Source: Tillandsia leiboldiana
Taxonomy: Eukaryota > Streptophyta > Magnoliopsida > Poales > Bromeliaceae
Assembly: GCA_029204045.2 (NCBI GenBank)
Contig: JAQNDB010000241.1
Span: forward strand, 1-64,000
Direction: 5' to 3'
Length of the DNA: 64,000 nucleotides
The notes beneath the pieces are model-generated. The model saw only the letters and a list, made by a program, of their open reading frames with translations, was not told the DNA's origin and did no database searches. The position numbers and the translations under genes are program-made. The first letter of the stretch is position 1; the number at the start of each line of letters is the position of its first letter. This document shows positions 22,918-35,501 of this stretch, one piece after another.

Positions 22918-23350
22918 CGTCTGCCTCGTAGAAGGTCAAAGTCCTCTCTTTCTGCAGTATAACATCCTGTGCCACTGTACCAATCCAAATCCAAGCACTG
23001 GGTCGAAACACCGAACCGCCACAATTACCAATTAGCCTACCGGTACAACTCGCGGCCTCAGCTGCATTGGACGTGATCCACAAGCCTCCTCCACATGCAC
23101 AACACAAGCAGGAACCTATACCTCTAGTGCATGTAGTAACAAATCTGCCTTTAGTCCATGCAGGAATGCAACATGCTCTAACTCCGACTGTTGTGATGAA
23201 GTCACACCTGCGACAGTCGATCCACCACCGTGGCGCCCTCCAACCGGGCGGCACAGGTTCATCCACTCGATGCAAGTGGTTGTCGCTCAATCTGCCTGAA
23301 GATCCGGGCTACCCTCATAGGGAGTACGACCTCTGCCTCTGCTCACACTG
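22918..23350 (-). pseudogene. Possible gag/protease relic inside LARD-L
   Basis: On the minus strand, a broken reading with AFLHGLKADLLLHALEV resembles the segment after the protease active site in Tekay-2 (FAFMHGLEIGPLSCAREV, near 59115-59170). It lies upstream, in element orientation, of the RT relic, which is the expected order. Stops and frame changes are dense and no DTG motif is visible, so the call is tentative. The counterpart is at 29900-30340. Confidence 0.4.
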
Positions 23351-24504
23351 AGGCGACGAATAAGGTCCTCCGCAGATAACAAATCCACGTTACCGCTGCG
23401 TCACTCTGATATAAATGCTGATGCTGCCATCGGGGTCCACCCGATCTCTGGCATCTCAGGAACCCATCATCCTGGAAAGGAAATCAGAAGTGCCTCTGCC
23501 GGCCGATTTGTCCTCCATCACCCGGCGCCAAGCGCCAATATCCTGAACTCGCCTCTAGCGGCAGATCCCTATCCAAAGGAACTGCAGCGCCACGCTCCAT
23601 ACACAATGCCTACTCCAACGAGGCGTCAAAATCTATAACGGAGGGACTGAATAAACTGAAAGGTATCCTGGCGCAATCCACTCCCAGCCGCATATCCTAT
23701 GCGCCTCGTCCCTCGAACCTGGAGCGCGCAGTTCGACAACTGCCAAAACTCTCTAGCACAGGGAGGCTCTCAATTGATCACTCCATCACCACCAACCACG
23801 ACTCTGCCTCCAAATGCTCCACCTTAATCTTACGAGTCGGGGTGGTTCATCTGCCAAATCTGGCTCAATAGATCGATCACGTCCCCTCAGCTCACCAGCT
23901 GTCAACTATCCACCCTGCGTCGGTGCCTCGGCACTGAACATTGGCACAGAGGGGGCTAATCACTCCATCGGTGCCACAAAATCCCCGCCCCTGAGGATAC
24001 TGCAACCGGGTGGTCTCAGAAGGAAGCACTGTCGAGCTGCCCGTTGCTCCGACAACTGTGTCACTAAAACTAGCTGCTCGCTCACTCTGCCGCTGATAAG
24101 CCTCAGACAATCCTGTCATCTGGGTCCGGAGTTCTCTGACCCCAATCCGGGTGTCCGGCCCAAAACCAACCGCTCAAGCTCAACTGCTATCACAGGATAC
24201 ACACGAGTCAAAACCCAGCGTCGGGGAGACACCGCTCGCCACGACGAAACAACAAAACAGCACACAACAACGCTCGACCCAATCCAGCGAAAGTCTAAAG
24301 CATGGCACCCGTTCCACAGCATTATGTTGTCTGCAGCCAACATAATCACTTAGGAGAATAAGCATGCCAATCACTCTTTCCGTCCCTTGGGAGAGGTATA
24401 AAACTCAATTAGGACTCTCGCTAAAAGTCACGACTCTCACGAAGTCAACCAAGGGTCAAACCATAAGCCGAGGGTTTCTAAGTCCACCACGACCTACAAC
24501 CTAG

Positions 24505-24516
24505 GCTCTGATACCA
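24505..24516 (-). other. Primer binding site, LARD-L left unit
   Basis: Plus-strand gctctgatacca; minus-strand TGGTATCAGAGC is a full 12-base match to the plant initiator tRNA-Met complement. It is eight bases from the LTR end. Confidence 0.9.
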
Positions 24517-25193
24517 CTCTAATCTGTCACGCCCCGGGGTCGAAACTGCGACCCGGGCTCGCCAACAGATCCGCCACCTATGCCAAAGTCCGCATAGGCG
24601 AAGCGTCCTACCTGCAAAACAAGTGCTACAGCTAACAGATATCAGAGCTATAAGATAAAACTGCTGTATAACTAAAATCAACCACTGTACAACTGAAAAT
24701 AATACGACAATGTCCATCTCCCAAAAATGATAATCATACAATATCCTCATATACAAAGGTCGAGACTCAACCGGGAGATACCTCCAATAAATACATCAGT
24801 GTACGGGCTCTCAATATATTTCATATCCTCACTACATCAGTCTCTCAAAAGAGGAAATAAAACAACTAATCTACTGAAGCTCTCCTCTGAAGGGGTACCG
24901 CTACTCTCCAAACATGGGTAGGGATCTAGCTCGCGACTCCCTCGCCTCGATCAACAACCGCAGAATCAGCAAACCCGCTAAGACTCTGCAAAACAAAGGA
25001 GAGGAAGGAAAAAGAAGGGGGAAAACCCCCAGAGGGTGTGAGAACTACACCAAAGGAGGGAGTTCTCAGTGGGTACCACCGCCAGGACCGACGGTCTGCC
25101 CACCAAGTCCTCAAGAGACAAAAACTAACCAAAGCCGTAAAGACTGATAAAAAGAAGCTGGAGCCTCTCAACAGCTGACAAGCCTCTAAGCTT

Positions 25194-25603
25194 GCTATGC
25201 CTGCCATGCCTGCTATGCCTGCCATGCCTACCTATACCTGCCATGCCTGCTATGCCTACTATGCCTGCCTATGCCTGCCCTGCCTGCCTACCTGCCATGC
25301 CTGCCTATGCCTGCCTTGCCTGCTCTGCCTGCAATGCCTGCCTATGCCTGCCCTGCCTGCCTACCTGCCATGCCTGCCTATGCCTGCTATGCCTGCCTAT
25401 GCCTGCCATGCCTGCTCTGCCTGCCTATGCCTGCCATGCCTGCCATGCCTGCCTATGCCTACCTATGCCTGCTATGCCTGCCTATGCCTGCCATGCCTGC
25501 TCTGCCTGCTATGCCTGGCTATGCCTGCCATGCCTGCTCTGCCTGCCATGCCTGCCTATGCTTGCCATGCCTGCTCTGCCTGCCTATGCCTGCTATGCCT
25601 GCA
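25194..25603. repeat. ATGCCTGCY microsatellite, LTR 2
   Basis: About 410 bp of 9-bp units (atgcctgcc or atgcctgct) mixed with 5-bp variants (ctgcc). It reads as Cys/Pro/Met/Ala-rich frames of up to 180 codons in several phases, which is an effect of the repeat. The related solo LTR lacks this array. Confidence 0.93.
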
Positions 25604-27038
25604 TGTACAACGGTCAACAACTCACAATGACCTTGGGACCACCGTACCCCCAAACGGTTCCCAACAACACTAGCACTGGTCCAAACACCGCCACTAGACT
25701 CCACTCGGTCCCCCTGACACGAGCGCAACTATAAAGCAAATGTCTGTAATAAGCCCAATCTAATGCCACCAGTAGAACTGGTACTGCCTGCTGTGCCTGC
25801 CAAATCGGGTATGCCAGCCTACGCATAACACCGATAGGGGATGGGAGTCTCAAGGACTCGAGGTCTGAAAATCGCACACTCCGGAGTGGCACTCGAGGGG
25901 AGCGACCCACACGAGTAAAGTGCCTCAGTAACAAGTATCATGAATCAGCAGGACTGGATCATAACTCGGATCAAAGTGGGAAACTCTGTCCACTAGAGAA
26001 ATCAGATACCCAATCTGGTGCATAAATAAATGTCCGGTCAACCGCCCAATATCCGCGGTTGCCGCAAAGCCCCACAACTAATCCAACCTGTCCCGGACAC
26101 CATGTCCCGACTACACTACCCAGAACCCCTGCTCGAACCTGAGCAACACAGACCACCTGACAACAAAGAAGGAGAAAAGGATAACATGGTTTCTCCTAAG
26201 TCAAGTTCCAAAAGTAGTGCAGCGGTAAAAGATGGCCTAACTACATGTCCATGCACGCATGCTTTGTTCTCAGAAATAATAAAAGTGGGTGAAGCATATA
26301 TTAGTAAAGCATGCTAAAACATTCCTACTATGGTATACCAATCTCACCCAAGTGGGCCATTCCTTGCTTACCTCTCGCTCATATCGGTTGTACATCTAAT
26401 ACGCCTGTTATCAATCATAGAGGGATGATAACCCCACATGTGCACTTACATTCACCATGATATAAAAATCTTATACAGTTACTAAATTAAGCTTACCCAC
26501 CTGAAGTGCTCAATCCAAGGCAAACCTGGAGTCGGTGAAGAGCGTGGCCACTTGCACGCACAATCAGCTAAACCCATAACCACGGTACATGTCGCGCAAA
26601 CCTCGGCTCCTAGCAGTGTTCCAAAAATACTCGCGAACCCTCCTGGGTACAACAAAAGGTCCAAGGTTACACTTTATGCTAAAATATCCAAGTATACACC
26701 ATCTGCTGGAACCAGCCCTGAAGATGTGCAATTTTCACCTGCAGAACGGACTCAGAAAAATCCACCAAAAATACAAACGCGATCGTCGCGTCGAGCCCTT
26801 CGAAACGAGTACCTGCATGCCAAAATCTGAGTCCCGGAGGCCGAGTTACAAATTCCACAACGCGGTGAGCGCGAAAGTCCACAACAAACACAACTGTAAT
26901 ACGCCGCACAGTAAAGGGGAAAGAAGTATACCTTTGGGCGAATCTCAGCAAATTCCCCGAAAACACGACGGTAATCCTTGTGACGCGTAGATCCAAAGAG
27001 TGTAAAGGCACGCCACAATCCGAGCTCGTACAACAAGT

Positions 27039-27313
27039 TGCACGCAAAACGGTGCACACCGCCGGAGTCCGCACGGAAATGAAGCACGGTGCCGAAACCC
27101 GCGCGCAAAACGGAGTCCGCACGCAAAATGGTGCACGGTGCCGAAATCTGCGCGCAAAACAGAGTTCGCACGCAAAATGGTGCACGATGCCAAAATCCGC
27201 GCGCAAAACGGAGTCCGCACGCAAAACGGTGCAGGGTGCCGAAATCCGCGCGCAAAACGGAATCCGCATGCAAAACGAAGCACGCCGTCGGGGTCCGCAC
27301 GCAAAACGGTGCA
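27039..27313. repeat. 49-bp minisatellite in LARD-L LTR 2
   Basis: Five to six units of the repeat described at 270-548. It is about one unit shorter than the copy in LTR 3. Confidence 0.88.
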
Positions 27314-29635
27314 GTAAAAATACGGTCCCTAACACAGATAAAAATAAGGGGTCAAATCCAATGTCCAAAAGGACGCCTCAGAACTGTGTCAAAAACATCG
27401 TAAAACTAACGCGTGGGACATACCCGACTGCGCCGCGCCGCCCAACCGCCCCGTTGGAAAACCTCGCGCGCTCCACGAGGCCCACGACGCACCGCCGCAC
27501 CACCCGAAATCCTCTCCCTCTCACTCTCTCTCGCTCTTGGTTGGAGAAGAAAGGAAAAGAAGAGAGAAAATGGTGCTCGGGAGAGAAAGAAGATGAAGAA
27601 GAAAAGGAAGAGAAGAGGGTGGTCCACGGCACATGGTCCACGGTGCACCGCCAATGGGAGTTCTCCAACCGGCGGTCCACACGCACAAGGGCAGTGCACC
27701 AAGGTCCAGGCGCCCGCGTTGCGCCACGTGGCCGCGCCATGCGGGCACGCAGCCTGCGCGCCACACGGGCGCGTGACACCGTGCCCGCGCAGGCGCTGGA
27801 CACGGGCACGCCACACGGGCGCACGCCCCCGCGCGCCCGAGCGGGCGCCAGTGGGGGCCCGCCACGTGGCGGCCCCCGCGCGCCTCCCGCGCAGACGGGC
27901 GCGCTTCCCCAGCACGCGTAGCGCGCCTGCCGCGCGCCGCACCGCCTTGGTTCCCGTGCCGTCGCCTCGCATCGGGATTCGTGCCGCGTCGCCTCGAAAA
28001 ACGCGCACTTCATCCGGGCTCCAAAATAAACAAGTAAATAGTCCATTCTCAACGATTTCGTGCGCTGAATCCAAAAACGATGTCCATTTCTCCAAATTCT
28101 CATCCGAAAATTTGCCGAATGCCCCCGGATAGCCCACTTGATCCGATTTCCGCGCCGGGTCCAATTCTGAAGTCCGATTTGCCAAATTCCAACTCTAAAA
28201 ATCCCCGAAAGCAACCGGAGAGGTGATCCTTTATCCAAACTTCGCCCCGAGTCCAATTTTAATATCCATTGCGTGCGAAATCACTTCAAAGCATTCAAGG
28301 GGGCCATCTGACTACTCTCGTGATCCAATTAACACACCGAGTTCATCAAAAGTGTCCAATTGGTGTACAAACGCCACCGACACGCCACAAAGGCCTCCAG
28401 AAGCGGCTGGTCAGCCAGTAATCACATCAGGGAAAACCAGGTCCTCACATCCTCCCCCACTAAAGAAAGTTTCGTCCTCGAAACTAGCTCGATTCCACCA
28501 GGAGTCACAAACACCAAGGGTAAGTACTCAACATCATCATCTCCAGCTCCTAAGTCATCACTCACTCCACGTGATTACTCCCAACAACAACAACAGCAAC
28601 ATCCAGTACGGCATATCCCGATTGCGCAACCTCTAATCTCACGAGCCAGAATTCGCAACGGGCGTCCCTCGTACTCCAAACATTCCTAGATCTCAAATGG
28701 GGCGAGTCAATCACGGGCGAGGAATCCAAAACATAAACTTCCGGAGCTAAGACATGAAACATAACAGGGGTTCCATCCAAAGTTGGGGGAAACGAGATAA
28801 TCGCCAGTGCAACACGCACCAAACCACAACCTGTGTCAACTCAACCAAGGCAATCCGAAACACACCCCCGCCCTCATCGATGAAAGAAAGAAGCCCTCAC
28901 AAACAACGGTCCTCACTCGGTCACTCCCGAATCCTGACCATCCGAGTGAACTACTCAGCCACGGTCTACCATCAAAAGGAACCCTCAGGGACACAACCAC
29001 ACGCCATGTCTGCCTCAACAGTCCACACAGCGCCAGCTGTGGAATCATCAAGCTCAACCCCAGCCAGCTCTCCTGGCACTGCCCAGTCCAAGAAGCTCCT
29101 TACCTTGACAATAATTGTCGATCTCGGCCAATTCCCAAGTAGTATCCATATTGGCCGGATTTCCACCGCCACCCCTACGGCTAACACAATGTGACCCCAA
29201 AAGGTATGCTTCTGAAGCTAAAACTTGTATCTCAATAATCTGGCATACAGCTTCTTTCACCTAAGCATTATAGCACATCCACAAGTGTCCTCATGCCCTA
29301 AGTCGCTCTGGGAGTAAAAATATCCCTGGAGGATCTTGTTACCAATCCAATCAAGTATAGCTGGAGCACAATTCCTCAAATCATAAGAGTGGCAGGGCAT
29401 TAATCAATCCACTAGGCCTCCCTATGAGCTCAAGATGCCCTACCGTGTCCTGAACGCCATCTAGGCAAGATCATCAGCTGTCCGATTCCAAGTAGGTATT
29501 CGCACCATACTATAACTGCCGGAGCACGACTCCATCAAAAGGTCCTAGGTACCACCCGGACCTGTCTACCCTCGAACCATAAAAGGACCCTCAGAGTCGT
29601 GTATCAACGACGTGGCACTAGGTCAAACAGACCCC

Positions 29636-29851
29636 TCAATCCATCAGATCCTGCAACTGCGCCATCAGCTCTCTCAGCTCTACAAGCGACATCCAATGAG
29701 GTGCTGTCGAGGGTGGCGCGGTTCCCCGAACCACGGCAAACGCAATCTCTATCTCCCTAACCGGCGGCATCACAAACAGCTCAGGTGAAATCACACCTGG
29801 GATCTCGTGGGCAACAGAGATATCCTTGAATCCCGGTGCCACCAAAAGCAC
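29636..29851 (-). pseudogene. Relic of gypsy pol (RT N-terminus), right copy
   Basis: Same 71-codon relic as 13481-13696, with the REIEIAFAVVRG and [16 protein letters not shown] segments. Its presence in both tandem units shows that the deletion of pol came before the tandem duplication. Confidence 0.7.
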
Positions 29852-29899
29852 CTCTCACACTGTCGCTACAACCTGTGTGCTCTTGTAATCTCAACCATC

Positions 29900-30340
29900 A
29901 AGCCCCCCTCTCGTCTGCCTCGCAGAAGGTCAAAGTCCTCTCTTTCTGCAGTATAACATCCTGTGCCACTGTACCAATCCAAATCCAAGCACTGGGTCGA
30001 AACACCGAACCGCCACAATTACCAATTAGCCTACCGGTACAACTCGCGGCCTCAGCTGCATTGGACGTGATCCACAAGCCTCCTCCACATGCACAACACA
30101 AGCAGGAAGCTATACCTCTAGTGCATGTAGTAACAAATCTGCCTTTAGTCCATGCAGGAATGCAACATGCTCTAACTCCGACTGCTGTGATGAAGTCACA
30201 CCTGCGACAGTCGATCCACCACCGTGGCGCCCTCCAACCGGGCGGCACAGGTTCATCCACTCGATGCAAGTGGTTGTCGCTCAATCTGCCTGAAGATCCG
30301 GGCTACCCTCATAGGGAGTACGACCTCTGCCTCTGCTCAC
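29900..30340 (-). pseudogene. Possible gag/protease relic, right copy
   Basis: Counterpart of 22918-23350, differing by a few substitutions. The HGLKADLLLHALEV stretch is readable on the minus strand and followed directly by a stop. Confidence 0.4.
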
Positions 30341-31498
30341 ACTGAGGCGACGAATAAGGTCCTCCGCAGATAACAAATCCACGTTACCGCTGCGTCACTC
30401 TGATATAAATGCTGATGCTGCCATCGGGGTCCACCCGATCTCTGGCATCTCAGGAACCCGTCATCCTGGAAAGGAAATCAGAAGTGCCTCTGCCGGCCGA
30501 TTTGTCCTCCATCACCCGGCGCCAAGCGCCAATATCCTGAACTCGCCTCTAGCGGCAGATCCCTATCCAAAGGAACTGCAGCGCCACGCTCCATACACAA
30601 TGCCTACTCCAACGAGGCGTCAAAATCTATAACGGAGGGACTGAATAAACTGAAAGGTATCCTGGCGCAATCCACTCCCAGCCGCATATCCTATGCGCCT
30701 CGTCCCTCGAACCTGGAGTGCGCAGTTCGACAACTGCCAAAACTCTCTAGCACAGGGAGGCTCTCAATTGATCACTCCATCACCACCAACCACGACTCTG
30801 CCTCCAAATGCTCCACCTTAATCTTACGAGTCGGGGTGGTTCATCTGCCAAATCTGGCTCAATAGATCGATCACGTCCCCTCAGCTCACCAGCTGTCAAC
30901 TATCCACCCTGCGTCGGTGCCTCGGCACTGAACATTGGCACAGAGGGGGCTAATCACTCCATCGGTGCCACAAAATCCCCGCCCCTGAGGATACTGCAAC
31001 CGGGTGGTCTCAGAAGGAAGCACTGTCGAGCTGCCCGTTGCTCCGACAACTGTGTCACTAAAACTAGCTGCTCGCTCACTCTGCCGCTGATAAGCCTCAG
31101 ACAATCCTGTCATCTGGGTCCGGAGTTCTCTGACCCCAATCCGGGTGTCCGGCCCAAAACCAACCGCTCAAGCTCAACTGCTATCACAGGATACACACGA
31201 GTCAAAACCCAGCGTCGGGGAGACACCGCTCGCCACGACGAAACAACAAAACAGCACACAACAACGCTCGACCCAATCCAGCGAAAGTCTAAAGCATGGC
31301 ACCCGTTCCACAGCATTATGTTGTCTGCAGCCAACATAATCACTTAGGAGAATAAGCATGCCAATCACTCTTTCCGTCCCTTGGGAGAGGTATAAAACTC
31401 AATTAGGACTCTCGCTAAAAGTCACGACTCTCACGAAGTCAACCAAGGGTCAAACCATAAGCCTAGGATTTCTAAGTCCACCACGACCTACAACCTAG

Positions 31499-31510
31499 GC
31501 TCTGATACCA
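31499..31510 (-). other. Primer binding site, LARD-L right unit
   Basis: Minus-strand TGGTATCAGAGC, eight bases from LTR 3, as at 24505-24516. Confidence 0.9.
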
Positions 31511-32187
31511 CTCTAATCTGTCACGCCCCGGGGTCGAAACTGCGACCCGGGCTCGCCAACAGATCCGCCACCTATGCCAAAGTCCGCATAGGCGAAGCGT
31601 CCTACCTGCAAAACAAGTGCTACAGCTAACAGATATCAGAGCTATAAGATAAAACTGCTGTATAACTAAAATCAACCACTGTACAACTGAAAATAATACG
31701 ACAATGTCCATCTCCCAAAAATGATAATCATACAATATCCTCATATACAAAGGTCGAGACTCAACCGGGAGATACCTCCAATAAATACATCAGTGTACAG
31801 GCTCTCAATATATTTCATATCCTCACTACATCAGTCTCTCAAAAGAGGAAATAAAACAACTAATCTACTGAAGCTCTCCTCTGAAGGGGTACCGCTACTC
31901 TCCAAACATGGGTAGGGATCTAGCTCGCGACTCCCTCGCCTCGATCAACAACCGCAGAATCAGCAAACCCGCTAAGACTCTGCAAAACAAAGGAGAGGAA
32001 GGAAAAAGAAGGGGGAAAACCCCCAGAGGGTGTGAGAACTACACCAAAGGAGGGAGTTCTCAGTGGGTACCACCGCCAGGACCGACGGTCTGCCCACCAA
32101 GTCCTCAAGAGACAAAAACTAACCAAAGCCGTAAAGACTGATAAAAAGAAGCTGGAGCCTCTCAACAGCCGACAAGCCTCTAAGCTT

Positions 32188-32597
32188 GCTATGCCTGCCA
32201 TGCCTGCTATGCCTGCCATGCCTACCTATACCTGCCATGCCTGCTATGCCTGCTATGCCTGCCTATGCCTGCCCTGCCTGCCTACCTGCCATGCCTGCCT
32301 ATGCCTGCCTTGCCTGCTCTGCCTGCTATGCCTGCCTATGCCTGCCCTGCCTGCCTACCTGCCTTGCCTGCTCTGCCTGCTATGCCTGCCTATGCCTGCC
32401 ATGCCTGCTCTGCCTGCCTATGCCTGCCATGCCTGCCATGCCTGCCTATGCCTGCCTATGCCTGCTATGCCTGCCTATGCCTGCCATGCCTGCTCTGCCT
32501 GCTATGCCTGGCTATGCCTGCCATGCCTGCTCTGCCTGCCATGCCTGCCTATGCTTGCCATGCCTGCTCTGCCTGCCTATGCCTGCTATGCCTGCAT
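32188..32597. repeat. ATGCCTGCY microsatellite, LTR 3
   Basis: Counterpart of 25194-25603 with small changes in unit order. Confidence 0.93.
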
Positions 32598-34029
32598 GTA
32601 CAACGGTCAACAACTCACAATGACCTTGGGACCACCGTACCCCCAAACGGTTCCCAACAACACTAGCACTGGTCCAAACACCGCCACTAGACTCCACTCG
32701 GTCCCCCTGACACGAGCGCAACTATAAAGCAAATGTCTGTAATAAGCCCAATCTAATGCCACCAGTAGAACTGGTACTGCCTGCTGTGCCTGCCAAATCG
32801 GGTATGCCAGCCTACGCATAACACCGATAGGGGATGGGAGTGTCAAGGACTCGAGGTCTGAAAATCGCACACTCCGGAGTGGCACTCGAGGGGAGCGACC
32901 CACACGAGTAATGCCTCAGTAACAAGTATCATGAATCAGCAGGACTGGATCATAACTCGGATCAAAGTGGGAAACTCTGTCCACTAGAGAAATCAGATAC
33001 CCAATCTGGTGCATAAATAAATGTCCGGTGAACCGCCCAATATCCGCGGTTGCCGCAAAGCCCCACAACTAATCCAACCTGTCCCGGACACCAAGTCCCG
33101 ACTACACTACCCAGAACCCCTGCTCGAACCTGAGCAACACAGACCACCTGACAACAAAGAAGGAGAAAAGGATAACATGGTTTCTCCTAAGTCAAGTTCC
33201 AAAAGTAGTGCAGCGGTAAAAGATGGCCTAACTACATGTCCATGCACGCATGCTTTGTTCTCAGAAATAATAAAAGTGGGTGAAGCATATATTAGTAAAG
33301 CATGCTAAAACATTCCTACTATGGTATACCAATCTCACCCAAGTGGGCCATTCCTTGCTTACCTCTCTCTCATATCGGTTGTACATCTAATACGCCTGTT
33401 ATCAATCATAGAGGGATGATAACCCCACATGTGCACTTACATTCACCATGATATAAAAATCTTATACAGTTACTAAATTAAGCTTACCCACCTGAAGTGC
33501 TCAATCCAAGGCAAACCTGGAGTCGGTGAAGAGCGTGGCCACTTGCACGCACAATCAGCTGAACCCATAACCACGGTACATGTCGCGCAAACCTCGGCTC
33601 CTAGCAGTGTTCCAAAAATACTCGCGAACCCTCCTGGGTACAACAAAAGGTCCAAGGTTACACTTTATGCTAAAATATCCAAGTATACACCATCTGCTGG
33701 AACCAGCCCTGAAGATGTGCAATTTTCATCTGCAGAACGGACTCAGAAAAATCCACCAAAAATACAGACGCGATCGTCGCGTCGAGCCCTTCGAAACGAG
33801 TACCTGCACGCCAAAATCCGAGTCCCAGAGGCCGATTTACAAATTCCACAACGCAGTGAGCGCGAAAGTCCACAACAAACACAACTGTAATACGCCGCAC
33901 AGTAAAGGGGCAAGAAGTATACCTTTGGGCGAATCTCAGCAAATTCCCCGAAAACACGACGGTAATCCTTGTGACGCGTAGATCCAAAGAGTGTAAAGGC
34001 ACGCCTCAATCCGAGCTCGTACAACAAGT

Positions 34030-34354
34030 TGCACGCAAAACGGTGCACACCGCCGGTGTCCGCACGAAAAAGAAGCACGGTGCCGAAACCCGCGCGCAAA
34101 ACGGAGTCCGCACGCAAAATGGTGCACGGTGCTGAAATCCGCGCGCAAAACGGAGTCCGCACGCAAAACGGTGCACGGTGCCGAAATCCGCGCACAAAAC
34201 GGAGTTCCCACGCAAAACGGTGCACGGTGCCGAAATTCGCGCGCAAAACGGAGTCCGCACGCAAAACGGTGCACGGTGCCGAAATCCGCACGCAAAACGG
34301 AATTCGCACGCAAAATGAAGCACGGCGTCGGGGTCCGCACGCAAAATGGTGCAG
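34030..34354. repeat. 49-bp minisatellite in LARD-L LTR 3 (most regular copy)
   Basis: ggtgcacggtg recurs at 34121, 34170, 34219 and 34268, an exact 49-bp period. The array has about six and a half units, one more than LTR 2. Confidence 0.93.
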
Positions 34355-35501
34355 TAAAAATATGGTCCCTAACACAGATTAGAATAAGGGGTCAAATCCA
34401 ATGTCCAAAAGGACGCCTCAAAACTGTGTCAAAAACACCGTAAAACTAACGCGTGGAACATACCCGACTGCGCCGCGCCGCCCAACCGCCCTATTGGAAA
34501 ACCTCGCGCGCTCCACGAGGCCCACGACGCACCGCCGCACCACCCGAAATCCTCTCCCTCTCACTCTCTCTCGCTCTCGGTTGGAGAAGAAAGGAAAAGA
34601 AGAGAGAAAATGGTGCTCGGGAGAGAAAGAAGATGAAGAAGAAAAGGAAGAGAAGAGGGTGGTCCACGGCACATCGTCCACGGTGCACCGCCAATGGGAG
34701 TTCTCCAACTGGCGGTCCACACGCACAAGGGCAGTGCACCAGGTCCAGGCGCCCGCGTTGCGCCACGTGGCCGCGCCACGCGGGCACGCAGCCTGCGCGC
34801 CACACGGGCGCGTGACACCGTGCCCGCGCAGGCGCAGGAACGGGCACGCCACACGGGCGCACGCCCCCGCGCGCCCGAGCGGGCGCCAGTGGGGGCCCGC
34901 CATGTGGCGGCCCCCGCGCGCCTCCCGCGCAGGCGGGAGCGCTTCCCCAGCACGCGTAGCGCGCCTGCCGTGCGCCTCGAGCCGCGCGCCGCACCGCCTT
35001 GGTTCCCGTGCCGTCGCCTCGCCTCGGGATTCGTGCCGCGTCGCCTCGAAAAACGCGCACTTCATCCGGGCTCCAAAATAAACAAGTAAATAGTCCATTC
35101 TCAACGATTTCGCGTGCTGAATCCAAAAACGATGTCCATTTCTCCAAATTCTCATCCGAAAATTTGCCGAATGCCCCCGGATAGCCCACTTGATCCGATT
35201 TCCGCGCCGGGTCCAATTCTGAAGTCCGATTTGCCAAATTCCAACTCTAAAAATCCCCGAAAGCAACCGGAGAGGTGATCCTTTATCCAAACTTCGCCCC
35301 GAGTCCAATTTTAATATCCATTGCGTGCGAAATCACTTCAAAGCATTCAAGGGGGCCATCTGACTACTCTCATGATCCAATTAACACACCGAGTCCATCA
35401 AAAGTGTCCAATTGGTGTACAAACGCCACCGACACGCCACAAAGGCCTCCAGAAGCGGCTGGTCAGCCAGTAATCACATCGGGGAAAACTAGGTCCTCAC
35501 A

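Larger units (their letters stand above)
22914..24524 (-). mobile_element. LARD-L internal region, left copy, segment 3
   Basis: Resumes the LARD-L internal domain, matching 29905-31518 with scattered substitutions and few indels. It includes a decayed minus-strand gag/protease-like stretch (22918-23350) and ends at the primer site and LTR 2. The 179-codon plus-strand frame at 23814-24353 is antisense to the element and matches no family I know. Confidence 0.85.
24525..28449 (-). mobile_element. LARD-L LTR copy 2 (shared middle LTR)
   Basis: 3925 bp, plus-strand TGTCACGCC...GGTCCTCACA. It carries the TGCCTGC-type microsatellite (25194-25603), the 49-bp minisatellite (27039-27313), a purine-rich block (27540-27620) and a GC-rich block (27690-27960). 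In the matching parts it is related to the solo LTR at 43888-47901, which reads in the opposite direction; both share the terminal gcccgggtcgcagtttcg-type end. Confidence 0.93.
28450..31518 (-). mobile_element. LARD-L internal region, right copy (uninterrupted)
   Basis: 3069 bp, with no insertion. It holds the polypurine tract (tcctcccccac, 28450-28460), the inverted repeat AGTTTCG-TCCT-CGAAACT (28468-28485), the empty sites of Tekay-1 (~29547) and LARD-S (~29903), the pol and gag relics, and the primer site at 31499-31510. It has no usable gene, so the element depends on enzymes from elsewhere. Confidence 0.9.
31519..35501 (-). mobile_element. LARD-L LTR copy 3 (5' LTR in element orientation)
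   Basis: 3983 bp, TGTCACGCC...GGTCCTCACA. The end abuts copia pol sequence starting TACTTTCTTG. The paralogous, uninterrupted copia sequence is at 49924-49940, which fixes the junction. The matching TSD on the other side lies outside the window. Confidence 0.93.

Noticed and set aside
23814..24353. 179-codon plus-strand frame, also at 30808-31347
   Set aside because: It is antisense to LARD-L, shows no known domain, and its persistence follows from the recent duplication.
25192..25734. Cys-rich frames of 119-231 codons (and 32032-32727) resembling small secreted Cys-rich proteins
   Set aside because: They translate the ATGCCTGCY microsatellite in all three phases; there is no signal peptide and no fixed Cys pattern beyond the repeat period.
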